64,000 nt of DNA from Trissonchulus latispiculum. Lineage: Eukaryota > Nematoda > Enoplea > Enoplida > Ironidae. The DNA is taken from contig JASAND010028842.1 of assembly GCA_030248195.1 (NCBI GenBank), positions 26,748 to 90,747 of the forward strand. Reading direction: 5' to 3'. The notes beneath the pieces are model-generated. The model had not been told where the DNA came from. It saw only the letters and a list, made by a program, of their open reading frames with translations, and did no database searches. Both the position numbers and the translations under genes were made by a program. Positions 34,363 through 44,997 of this stretch are shown here, one piece after another. Positions within the stretch are counted from its first letter, which is position 1. Each line of letters begins with the position of its first letter.

Positions 34363-34535
34363 TTAGATGAACTCCTTCTCAAAGGTAAGGAGCTGCCTGC
34401 AAACGCGTAAACAAAATATTAAGCAAATCAGGTTCATAATCGCAATTCCACTGTCTAAGCTGGGCCAATGTTCAAACTGTTCACAGAAGCTCTTATGCGC
34501 ACTATCATAAGGACTAGACTTTCGCTTATCCGTTT

Positions 34536-34562
34536 CACAGAGAAGCTTAACGCTTCTCTGTG
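34536..34562. promoter_or_regulatory. Conserved hairpin in B2 leader region
   Basis: Perfect 11-bp arms cacagagaagc / gcttctctgtg with a 5-nt loop. Confidence 0.6.
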
Positions 34563-34626
34563 GAAAGATTAGCAAGACAAATTAAATCATACAACTCACT
34601 CTTCCGTTCCCTGTTACTAGCGTGCG

Positions 34627-34671
34627 TATATATAGCTGAGAGCACGCGGCCGCTGTAGGTATTGTGACGTA
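34627..34671 (-). promoter_or_regulatory. B2 core promoter: TATA box and CRE-like site
   Basis: TATATATA at 34627-34634 and tgacgta (plus strand) at 34665-34671, at the same spacing as in B1. Confidence 0.5.
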
Positions 34672-34689
34672 TTTGTGCGTATAACAAAT

Positions 34690-37600
34690 TTATATTGTAT
34701 GGTGTTAGATTATTGTGGGTATTGGGCATGTCGGCATGGACTACTGCTACCCACGATTTCATTTCGGAGTGAAACTAGAGTAAAAAACAAATCTAAAATT
34801 TAAAGTACACATCAATGCAGCTTATCCTCACTTTTAGCAAGCGTCACACGCATTGTGTATATCTAGCATACTATCATACATGTACTTGGGAGGGGGTTCA
34901 TCATCCAGGCATGAGCTCACACCCAGAATCCGGCTTTTTCCGGTTTTTTGGGCAAAAACCTGAAAAATCCGGCTATCCGGAGGTTCACCCCAATTTTCCT
35001 CTCGCATATGTCTGCAAACTACATATTCTATTCTTATCGTAGTATCGTAAGTGACATTTGAAGTTGAAGATTTTTAAGCGTGTCAAAATTAATATTGTGG
35101 ATTGTGGATAACATTTACAAACAACATTTACAACAACAACATTTACATTTACAAACACAAAACCAACAACTTTGGTTTCCAAATCATTTTTTGCTTTCTT
35201 GCGGACAGGAGGTAACAACAAAAATTAATTTTCTGGCAATCCCGATATAGCCCTCATTTGTACACTACTGTACTATGTTTCGTGACAAACACAAAATCAA
35301 TTTGATTTTATCATGGGTTGGTTTGGTTTTGGGTTTGGTAGTTGAATTCGTGATTAATTTTGACATTGTTCCTAGTACTGCATATAGACGTAGTCAATTG
35401 TGACGTAATCATAGGTTAACGCGGGGATCTGCGTAAGGGGTCCAAGCCCTCTCCAACCCGGGCAAGGACTAAGCAACAATAGCCGGAAAATATTAGTTTT
35501 TACAGTAAAATTTTAAAAATGTTCGGGATCCCCGGAGTTTAATATTTCTCAAAAATTATAAAATTTTTCTAAAAATTGAAGATTTTGTTGCAAATTTTAA
35601 CAAAATAGCAAACTAGCAAACTCGACAAACAAAATTAGCTTTAATATTTCGAAAAATTTCAAAATTCTTTTTTGAGCTGCAAGCCTCCTCGAAAATTTCT
35701 GCGGACAAGCCCCTTCCCCAGGATCCTATCCTATGTTAATGACCTAGGCAAGCTCTAAGGCACATGCAAAAGCCAACCTAACCACGAAGCTTTAGTTGGT
35801 AGAAAAGGAAACCCCAAGTCTAAGACTAAGACTAAGCGATAGCCAACCAGTAGAATCGCAATGACAAAAACCGGGCGTCGACAATATGAAAGGTATGGCT
35901 GAGGCTTAGGTTTAAGATCGTTCGATTTCTGGACCAATTCCGGCTATTTTATGCGTTGAAGACGCTGAAATCTATTGAAATTTAATGCATTATAATGGTT
36001 TAGCCTAAAAGACATTTTAGGACGTGAAAATCTGCCGTTGTCGTGAAATTAGCTTTAGCCAATCGCATAGCCATTCGTATAATAAAACAAAACCAACAAC
36101 TTTGGTTTCCAAATCATTTTTTGCTTTCTTGCGGACAGGAGGTAACAACAAAAATTAATTTTCTGGTAATCCCGATATAGCCCTCATTTGTACACTACTG
36201 TACTATGTTTCCTGACAAACACAAAATTAATTTGATTTTATCTCGGGTTGGTTTGGTTTTGGGTTTGGTAGTTGAATTTAAATTCGTGATTAATTTTGAC
36301 ATTGTTCCTAGTAATGTATACCTAGTCAATTGTGACGTAATCATAGGTTAACGCGGGGGTCTGCGGAGGGTGTCCAAGCCCTCTTCAATCCGGGCAAGGT
36401 AGATGCCCTAACGAAGTTGGGGACGGAGCAAGCACAGGGTCTGGGAGTAAGCAATAATAGCCGGAAAATATTGGATTTTACACTAAAATTTTTAAAAATG
36501 TCCGGGTTCGCTGGAGTTTTAATCTTTCTCAAAAATTTTAATTTTTTTTAAATTAAAGATTTTGTTGCAAATTTTAAAAAGTCGCAAATTCAAATAAAAT
36601 TATCTTTAATATTTTGAAAAATTCAAAAATCTTTTTTGAGCTGCCAGCCCCTCGACATTTTCTGCGGACAAGCCCCAGCCCAGGATCCTATCCTATCTTA
36701 ATGTATGGACGTAACGATTGTCGATTTTGTCGGATTTTGACATATGCAGTCCGTTTTTCAGTATTTTGTCTGTTGGCCACGGATTGTTAACACTGAAGGA
36801 GTCAGTCATTGATGACAGGCGCTCTAAGTGACAACGCTACAGACTAAAGTTAGAATACACAGTCCACAAAATGGCCCAAAAAAGGATAGGTGTCTCTGTG
36901 CAAAACTTGAGTTGCGCTGTGCAAACCCCAAGCACCGGTGTGCAAGCTCTAAGTACCGCTGTGCATACCAAGATTGAATCCCTTTTCTAATAAATGGCAG
37001 AAATGACAGTACTTTTACTTTTCAAATGACACACAAACGAAATATAAACTATTTTTGTAAAACTTTTTCGACAAGACAAGTAACTTCTTTGGATTTTGCT
37101 CGCAGTTTTTGTAAACTTATCAAATATATGCAAAATCAATGCAATGTATATTAATATATCCTTTCAATGACCTGACATACGAGTATCAGGATTCGCTTAA
37201 TCAGCCATAAAACGTATAAGTTTTCGGTATAGGAAATAAAGGACACCAGAACTTGTTAAGAAAGTGATAGTGACATTGTGAATTTAATTTGTGCTTGCTA
37301 ATTTGTTCCAGCTGTAAAATTTTGTAAAAGTAACATTTTAAAATTGTAAAAGTTTACTCCATTTTGGATAGTTTGCACTGCGGAAAGATTCCCAATGAAG
37401 ACGATTCATCCGTCAAACCACAAAGTTAACAGATATTCTCGCAGCGCAGTACAGACTCATCAAATACCCTCCTGTCGTCGACGCATGCAGAGGAAAAGGT
37501 TAGCATACGATCACTTTAGGGTTCAAATTCAAATTGACTTCTCTCAACACTGCTTCTAAATTCGTCCTTCACACTATTTCACAAGATCTTGGCAATTGAG

Positions 37601-37902
37601 CCAGGTTATTGCTTTGCTTCAGAAATGAAATTAACAGAAGTCGCACGTTAACGCATTCCGTAATTAGGTTAATAATTTAATCTTCAGTGAGAGACGCAGG
37701 TGGAATAGATCTGCACAACTTCATGACATTTTTAACCCCACCTTTGCTTAATTCGATGAAAGCGAATTGGAGGTTTGATTGTTGATTATAAAGGCTAACC
37801 TGTGCTATATTTGCGTCATCTCCAAGATTCTACTAATTATCACTGAGAGTGACGACATTTGCTAAAGCAAGTATAGCACATCGCAATGTTAACACAAGCA
37901 AA
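34690..37902. other. Duplicated noncoding tail of unit 2
   Basis: Contains the C-rich repeat at 34870-35010 and an internal duplication (next entry). All short frames are broken in units 1 or 3. No gene. Confidence 0.5.
35147..36700. repeat. Local tandem duplication specific to unit 2
   Basis: 35147-35745 and 36083-36700 are two copies of one segment (both begin aaaaccaacaactttggttt and run through gttaacgcgggg to ggatcctatcctatgttaat or its near match). Units 1 and 3 have a single copy. Confidence 0.75.
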
Positions 37903-38187
37903 TTAGTGTTTTCTAGTTTGGTGCTGCGCCCACCGTAGTTCTGTGACTAACTCAAAAGCAAACTTGCTCAGGGACACTAAGGTTTCGGCGTTGAATATTA
38001 TTCCAAAAGCAATCATCTGAGGTATCGCATTACACTGATTACATTGCTGTAATATGACCACATTGTTCTGTTCAAGGTGTTTCCCTCTAAGCGGCTCACT
38101 ACATGAAATACAATTGTTGAGGGTATTTGTTGATAAAGCTGCAGCAAACTTTTCACACAAAATTGACAGATTGTTATCAGCAGACAA
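37903..38187 (-). pseudogene. Open CxxC-containing segment, possible exon relic
   Basis: About 95 codons are open (no ATG at the front) and contain NCISCSEP and QCNQCNAI, two CxxC pairs that could bind zinc, then a helical tail ending ELRWAQHQTRKH. The copies at 20500-20780 and 55735-56030 are disrupted. Either this is the least-decayed copy of a real exon or a chance survivor. Family unknown. Confidence 0.3.
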
Positions 38188-38337
38188 CGAATAAGGTATG
38201 AAACACCTTGTCTGCGATTTGTTTTTTGACTTCTACATGTCGGAGGTTTTTGTGCTTGTGACAGAGACCATAGCCACAGCCTCAGGCCCAATTTTCAGGC
38301 TCCCTTCAATGTACCACTTCCTTTATGCTCATACCTT

Positions 38338-38470
38338 CTCCCACGTTTTGAACGTACCCCAATCACCTTGAAGTGCCCAGATATTAAACAAACTTAGGAA
38401 TTTTTGGTGAAAAGTTTTACAAAACTTCCAGCTTGCCCGGAAATCTTTGTCCAAAAATTAGTTTATTTTG
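38338..38470 (-). pseudogene. Possible upstream exon paired with the CxxC segment
   Basis: The minus strand is open from a TAA near 38470 down to a donor-like GAGAAG|GTATGAG. It includes SWKFCKTFHQKF and LFNIWALQGDW. The unit 3 copy (about 56170-56300) is open in the same frame with several substitutions and the same donor, giving some support that this was coding. It could be the exon before 38187. Confidence 0.3.
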
Positions 38471-38530
38471 TTATAAAACTGAACCATTTAGCTTGGTTGG
38501 GGCAATGTCAGAATTTCACGTGAACAACGA

Positions 38531-39057
38531 AGTGGACCGTGTAGCCGAATGGTAAAGGCTGCGGACTTCGGATCAAAAGGTCCGAGGCTCGATGCCCGCC
38601 TTAGCCATAATGACGTTACATTGTTTCCTTGAGCAAGAAACTTAGGTCACTGCTCCGCCGGTCGGATGAGGTGTTAAATTGGTGGGCCCGTGTGCTGCCT
38701 TGCTGGGGGTAGTGCACACTAAGGAACCCTTAATCCCTTATCGTCAAGAGTAGGGTGCGGAGTTTCCGGTGGAAGGTACCCCATTGGGATATACCAGCAC
38801 CTCTGCAATGTGGTCCGCCTACCTCCTGCGAGGGAGTGTTGGGTGCAAACGAGGCATGCACTCAAAATGGATCACACAACTTTCCGGGTTTGTCTCTGGT
38901 CCCACCTGGTCCCCAATCTGCGCTTGGGCCTTGGAGTGTCTAAAGATGCTGTGCTCCTCTACCTTGCGTATGAGCAGTTAATGGATGTCTTACTACCGGA
39001 GCCGAAAGGCCAAGAAGGTGTCTGCTGTGGCCTGGTGTCTGTGTCTGTGTGGGGAAT
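38531..39057 (+). mobile_element. tRNA-Arg-derived SINE
   Basis: The head, 38533-38605, resembles tRNA-Arg(TCG): an A-box-like tagccgaatgg, anticodon loop cttcgga and B-box-like ggctcgatgcc. The anticodon stem is mismatched, so it is not a functional tRNA. The body follows with ttgagcaagaaactt, a motif recurrent in invertebrate SINE bodies. It is absent from unit 3 at the equivalent place. Confidence 0.6.
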
Positions 39058-39303
39058 CTAAAGCACTGCTTAAAGTTAAAAGTCACCTTGCGAGGCTGCT
39101 GATTAAGTGCTCGAAAAATTGGAATTCCGTTTTTCATATGTCTAATCTGCGGAATCTAGCTATAATGGTGTACTCATAATGTTTTGTTAGACGCACTATT
39201 TGCAGCTTCACTACAGTCAGAAGGAAGTCCTAGGAACCCAACACCGCAGTGCAGGATATATCCATAGCTGGGGTAATAAATAGTAAAGAAAAGCAATAGT
39301 AAC
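39058..39303. other. Distal 3' flank of B'1
   Basis: Aligns with 59645-59905 in unit 3. A fragment also lies at 15695-15800. No gene. Confidence 0.5.
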
Positions 39304-39314
39304 AGTAATTAATG

Positions 39315-40904
39315 TCTGACAAAAAATCTTGGAACCGAACTGTGAGTGCCTGCACACTGAGTTAACTTTTGAAGTTAGTCTATATAAAGTATATATTTTT
39401 AGAAACCTCAGGAGGAGGAGAATCCGGTAGTATCATCATATCCTGTCTATATCCGGAAACCAGATATCAAATCGATTAAAACGCTTCAGATTCGGAAAGA
39501 GAAGGCTAATTAATTCATGCTCTAGATATTGGCCCTTGGCCCAAGACAAAATCCGGTCACATCCGGACCATGTCCGTGACCGGTTGTCTGGGTCACAAAA
39601 ACTGTACAGCAAGATGTGTAGGTTGCACAGTTTCGCTGATTGAATTTTTGGATTCCTCGGGTCGAAATTAGTCTGTATCGGACATTTTGTCCGTTTTGGA
39701 CCAAAACTGCGTGATCGATGGCCATATCCGGTTCGAAAAAAATCGGAAAATCGGTTTTTCCGGTTTGGTGCTCGGAATCACGGATAAAAATGTTCGTTTT
39801 TAGCAAAGTGAATATTTGGGAGGCTACTTTCATTCTACCGGTGTCAAAGTAATCGAATATCTGGTCGAGTTCCAGGTCTGAGATTTGAAATTTGAAACTT
39901 CGTGGGCTATTATCTCAGTATCCGGTTGGTTCGGAAGTCTAATTATTTCATTAAGATAATATTTTGCCTATCCCTAACAAGCATCAACCACAAATTACTT
40001 CATATTTGATGTAGTTCTTGAATGATAGCGTTTTAAAAATGGTTCAAAAATAAGTTATATTGCGTGCGACAAAGCTAAGCGTATGGGATCAAATCTCATA
40101 TCCAGTTTAATAATTAGACAAAACAAGCAAAATCAGCACGTTTTTAAAACGCTATTATTCGAAAATTACAGCAGATATGAAGCAAGTTAAGGTTGATGCT
40201 TGTTAGCGATTGACAAAATATCATTTCAATGAAACAATTTGACTTCCGGACGAACCGCATACTGAGATAATAGCCCACGAAATTTGTGATTTTAAAGGTC
40301 GGAACCGGAAATCGACCGGATATTCGATTACTTTGATACCGGTAAAATGAAAGTAGCCTCCAAAATATTCATTTTGCCAAAAACGAACATTCCAAAAACG
40401 AACATTTTTTATCCTCAATTCCGAGCACCAGACCGGAAAAACCGATGTTTCCGGTTTTTTCGAACAGGATATAGCCATAGATCAAATCGGACATAATTGT
40501 TTTGGTCCAAATCGGACATAATTTCCTATACAGATTAATTTCGACCCGAGGAATCTAAAAATTCAATCCGCGAAACTGTACAACCTACCCATCTTGCTGT
40601 GCAGTTTTTGTGACCTGGACAGCCGGTCACCAGACAAGGACCGGATGTGACCGGATTTTCGGAAATGTCTTGGGCCAAAAACCAATATACTAGAGCTTGA
40701 ATTAATTAGTTTTCTCTTTCCGAATCTGAAGCGTTTTCATCGATTTAGTGTCCGGTTACTGGATATAGACTGGATATTACGATTTTTACTGGATTCTCCT
40801 CCTCCTGAGGTTTCTAAAAATATATACTTTATATAAACTAACTTCAAAGGTTAACTCAGGACAGGCGCTCACGGTTCGGTTCCCCGATTTTTTGGTAAGG
40901 CTTT
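39315..40904. mobile_element. Large fold-back element, MULE-like
   Basis: Two arms of about 720 bp are inverted copies around a loop of roughly 90 bp (40055-40140). Paired landmarks include ggaaccgaac, cctcaggaggaggagaatcc, gcttcagattcgga, cttgctgt and aacaagcatcaacc with their complements on the right. The flanks carry an 11-bp duplication, agtaattaatg (39304-39314) and agtaattagtg (40905-40915). Unit 3 has a single copy of that site at about 59910. Long inverted termini with 9-11 bp duplications are typical of Mutator-like elements. No transposase. Confidence 0.85.
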
Positions 40905-40915
40905 AGTAATTAGTG

Positions 40916-41441
40916 ATAGTAAGCTTAGCCCTCTGCATTCTAGTAGTCACACACCTATGAAGGACCCGGGAAACATTTTTGGATTGATATTCTCTGCAAG
41001 TCTTACATTTGAAAACGAAAATACATGCGTTAAGGGTCGGCGAAGTTGATTACGACATCTTGAATTAATTCAAGTAACCACTCTAAATGGTATAAATTCG
41101 GAAACTGTTGGTCATTGGCCTTGTGGAACTGGTCCTTCGATCATAGTTTTGCCCTCATTCGGGTTGATACCCTTGGTGCAACCCAGATGAAGTTATATTG
41201 GATAAAAATTCGTAATACAATACTGATATTTGCCAATCTGATATTTGCTTGAGTCAGACTCGATCAAAAGCATTGAGACAGATTAGTTACAAGAAATCCA
41301 ACAGTCTAATTGATTATCAGTGACAAATTGCTATTCGCAGAATCCTGTCGCAGCAGTTATTCACCATTGAATCAGTTATTGTTTCCAGAACCTAATTTGG
41401 TTACAGGTTAGCTTATATCGTCCTCCAAATTTCCTTTCATG
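40916..41441. other. 3' flank of B'1
   Basis: Aligns with 59915-60467. No gene. Confidence 0.5.
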
Positions 41442-42443
41442 TCATTCAACAGGAACAACAGTGTCATTGCGCCTATTTGGCTTTGAAATAACAAATGTGC
41501 TCATTTGAGCTTCCGCTTCCAGGGATCGGTTGCACTTCCACATCCGTTTTCCAAAGGCACAGGCTTCGCGCCTAAACGTAGCATTGAACATTAAATAAAA
41601 TATGGCATTAATCCCCAAATTTAAATTAAACATGAACAACGTAAAATAGAACAGTATGCCTTCAAATCGGAATACTGACAGCTGGCTCGGGCGTAGCATC
41701 TGATGAACCATAGGAGCAGGGGTGGCACATAGGACCAAAGCCACAAAGCACAGAAACATCATCTTTGAGCCTCTCGCACGCTTTCTCAGTTCTTCCTTAG
41801 CTGTCTGTGATGACGTTATTTTAAGTTTCAGAAAAATGCAGCAGTAGCAAGCCAGCATTATCAAGCAAGGAACATATATGAAAATCATATCCATGCACAA
41901 CTTCCAAATAACCTGGTTGGTGTCGATAAAGCAAAACGCAAACTCCGGGATAACTATAAATCCTCCCCACAATTTACTCCCTGCCACCACCACAACTAAT
42001 ATGAAGGAAGGAAGCCAAACGCAGAAACTCCAAATGAAATATGACATTCGAATGGTAAAGCTCCTGGCGTAGAATACCGGAAAGAACACAGCTGTGAATC
42101 TATTGATTGCAATCAGAGCCTGCCCTATGATGGATGTACCATTACAGAAAAACCAGAAAGGTCCTAACCATTGACAGATCAGGTCCATTGCCAAGATATC
42201 TTCATTGGAGCTAGATCCTTCTGGCCCGATGACTAGGCTGAAAACTCCCTGAATAGCAAATATTGCGCTGGATAGGGCGTCCGTTACTGACAGCAAACAT
42301 ACAAGGTTATAGGTTACCTGCGAGCGTAAATGGTTTGACGACATGATAAGTATTGCAGTAAGAGCATTGCTGGCTGATATTCCTGAGCCACTACTAAACA
42401 ACAGGAGTCCTCCCCAGAATGCGGTTGTGCTGTTTGTTGTCAT
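41442..42443 (-). CDS. Seven-transmembrane receptor B'1 (rhodopsin-like, chemoreceptor type)
   Basis: A single-exon frame of 333 codons with ATG at 42441-42443. N-terminal N-glycosylation site at Asn4. Seven hydrophobic segments lie at about residues 11-34, 43-70, 90-116, 133-154, 179-207, 227-249 and 262-287. Class-A landmarks: Asn26 in TM1, Asp55 in TM2, Cys90 before TM3 and Cys171 in loop 2, INRF (residues 113-116) in place of DRY, Trp residues in TM4, Pro192 in TM5, CATPAP in TM6, and NAIFY (279-283) in place of NPxxY. A basic RKRARGSK precedes TM6. The INRF...FFP and NAIFY pattern recalls nematode-type chemoreceptors, though kinship is not shown. It differs from B'2 at nine residues. Ligand unknown. 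The C-terminus (VVPVE) resembles B (APIE) and might bind a scaffold; this is speculative. Confidence 0.88.
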   Translation of the reverse strand: MTTNSTTAFWGGLLLFSSGSGISASNALTAILIMSSNHLRSQVTYNLVCLLSVTDALSSAIFAIQGVFSLVIGPEGSSSNEDILAMDLICQWLGPFWFFCNGTSIIGQALIAINRFTAVFFPVFYARSFTIRMSYFIWSFCVWLPSFILVVVVAGSKLWGGFIVIPEFAFCFIDTNQVIWKLCMDMIFIYVPCLIMLACYCCIFLKLKITSSQTAKEELRKRARGSKMMFLCFVALVLCATPAPMVHQMLRPSQLSVFRFEGILFYFTLFMFNLNLGINAIFYLMFNATFRREACAFGKRMWKCNRSLEAEAQMSTFVISKPNRRNDTVVPVE

Positions 42444-42445
42444 AG

Positions 42446-42447
42446 CT
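42446..42447 (-). promoter_or_regulatory. Splice-acceptor-like AG directly before B'1 start
   Basis: The minus strand reads catttattctag, then CT, then ATG. The same is seen before B'2 (61472-61473). Confidence 0.45.
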
Positions 42448-43136
42448 AGAATAAATGATGAGTATTTTGTTACAGAATGCTGACAAAGTTGAAGTTGAAA
42501 GGTGACCTAATTCCAGTTATTGGGCACTTTTGCTTACACCTTGGTCAATTTTTCTTTGTATATAATACTGATGGTGATAATACTTGCACAATATTTTATA
42601 TTCTGCCATATTTGTCATACTCCGTGTTAGCCGATTTATTCATTTTCCACCAAAAGGGTCAGCATAGTTAAACTAGAATCATTGCATAGCAAAAGGAAGT
42701 CGCTGCATAATGTACTCCATTTTTTGTAAATAAAAACTCCTGCACTCCTGACAATAATTTCTCGAGTACGAGTCCGCGGAAGGAAAAAAGCTAACATAAA
42801 GCTGACAAAGCAATTCAAGAGTGGCTTGTAATTTTCAAAGTAAGCAAAAATACGCTTTTGCAGGTGTTTTTACACCAAATTTTTGGTGGCGATAGACCTA
42901 GCTAGCTAGCGAGATGCTAAGATTCTAACATTTCGTATTTCGTATTACCAAGAGTACATAATAACTAAGAGTGTGACAAGCGTCAAGCTCTTAGTTATCA
43001 GGCTTGGGACATCATCTGCACGATAACGGCTGACCCCCTCCACAAATTAGACCCATCACTTCAAAGAAATTCGCACGCTATGCTTGTGTGCTGAAGCTCG
43101 CGACAGACGCACATTGAAACCACCGTTACCAACGCA
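42448..43136. other. 5' flank of B'1 with half-MITE
   Basis: 42448-42930 matches the upstream region of B'2. 42943-43130 is a truncated relative of the MITE at 3738-4124 (shared accaagagtac, gctgacccc, cgctatgcttgt). It ends exactly where the partial B' copy begins. Confidence 0.5.
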
Positions 43137-43570
43137 CCATTACAGAAAAACCAGAAAGGTCCTAACCATTGACAGATCAGGTCCATTGCCAAGATATCTT
43201 CATTGGAGCTAGATCCTTCTGGCCCGATGACTAGGCTGAAAACTCCCTGAATAGCAAATATTGCGCTGGATAGGGCGTCCGTTACTGACAGCAAACATAC
43301 AAGGTTATAGGTTACCTGCGAGCGTAAATGGTTTGACGACGTGATAAGTATTGCAGTAAGAGCATTGCTGGCTGATATTCATGAGCCACTACTAAACAAC
43401 AGGAGTCCTCCCCAGAATGCGGTTGTGCTGTTTGTTGTCATAGCTAGAATAAAAGATGAGTATTTTGTTACAGAATGCTGACAAAGTTGAAGTTGAAAGG
43501 TGACCTAATTCCAGTTATTGGGCACTTTTGCTTACACCTTGGTCAATTTTTTGCATATAATACTGGTGGC
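43137..43570 (-). pseudogene. Partial B' receptor (5' part only)
   Basis: Nearly identical to 42138-42560: the upstream sequence, ATG (43438-43440) and about the first 101 codons (TM1 to the beginning of TM3). It is cut at CNG and runs on into unrelated sequence. One visible substitution changes Gly21 to Ser-like coding (attcat for attcct). It cannot encode a receptor. The near-identity dates it as very recent. Confidence 0.9.
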
Positions 43571-44997
43571 GAATACGAAAACTGACCCTCCCCAATAGTC
43601 CGAATTTTCATCCAGCCAAAAATCAGGCAAAGCCATTGGGTGGTTTTTGAAAAATCAATGTTCAAAACAAAATAATCGTTGCCAGAATGGTTCTTCGGCC
43701 AAATCTCTAGTTTAAAGCAATAAAGTCCGACATTCATAAAATGTGCAATTAGGTTATTAGATAAATTAGAGCTTTTTCAAGACATGTTTATTGCCCGTGA
43801 AAAACATGTGGTGTAATGGATTGTACGAACTGATTCAATGGGAACGGAGTATATGTGGTTTGCAGTGTTCAAGAGAGTTAAAATCTACTTTTTGCATCTC
43901 AGAAGGCACTCGACATCGATTAGTCACTGACTGGTCATGTCCAGTTCTAGATTTATTGAAATTAACTCTTAAGCATCCCACTGCAACGCACATGAATCTA
44001 ACTAAAGAAATTAATTTTCACTCTAGCATCTGTGACCCGAAACATTCGGGCCCAATTGACTTCAGGAACAACTCTCCGAACGCCCTTCTAACTGAGCTAG
44101 GGAGGCTACAGTAGCACCAAGTTGCATAGTAGGAGTTCGTATGTTTGTAAGGCTTACAAAGAGCAGCAGTTTTCAATCTGTCTGTGTTTAGCAATGATTC
44201 ACTCAAACAAAGCTGAAGCAAGTTTGTTGATTACAAAAATTGCCGGTTTGGTGGTGTCAACAGTTCCTTTAAATTCTACTAATTCAATGCTGTTGTATTT
44301 TGTATGTTCAGTAAAATTTAAAAACTCATTTCATGCATGTGCATTTATAGTGTGGGCTGTGAAAACACGAACTTATTCTGCTCCATTTGAGTTCCTTACT
44401 GCCAAATTTTTAATACATTAAGTTAATGAAATCTACAAACATTAAACTGAAGGAATGATCATTCCATATCTATTTAGCATTTCATACTTAGAAGCCTTTG
44501 GCACTTTAATTTCTCACGAACCAAACGAAACCCAAATGCATCTCCATCTGTGTTTATTTAGTAGAGCTGAAATAGAAAGGTTTGGTCAACACTTTGATCA
44601 TTTTTGTTTGAGCTTGCTTCCAAACAATTTCTTCAAAGGTTTTCAAAGAATTTTATTTTATATGAGCTTCCCAGACACAGACTGCTTACAGAACTGTTTT
44701 TAACCTGACCATTAGTTGAACTTGTCCCTTTTGAACGAGCGAATGGAATTTACTGTTTGCTGTTCTTGCTTGATGCAGTAACCTAAAGCTCCTCCTACCA
44801 GAATATTTATTTGGTATACACAGTTCGCTTAACTCCTGTGCATTCGCTTAGACACAATCTGGGACTTGATGATAGATAAAAATCCATCTCGGCAATTGTT
44901 TTTCACAAAACGAATTACTACTTTTACATTTGGGCCGATTGAGACATTTCAACAATCAAGATTTGCGTTTTAGCAGCCACATCACTTCCAAATAAAA
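43571..44997. other. Family 2 fragment and duplicated 5' flank of receptor A3
   Basis: 43571-43730 matches 6060-6210. The rest matches the A1 flank closely. A TATA-like gataaaaat lies at about 44875 and an acceptor-like gcgttttag about 25 bp before the ATG. Confidence 0.5.

Noticed and set aside
38533..38605. Functional tRNA-Arg gene
   Set aside because: The anticodon stem does not pair, and the sequence runs into a SINE body. It is tRNA-derived rather than a tRNA.
39522..40478. Minus-strand frames in both arms of the fold-back
   Set aside because: They are the two arms of one palindrome, with no conserved domain and no ATG-anchored gene structure.
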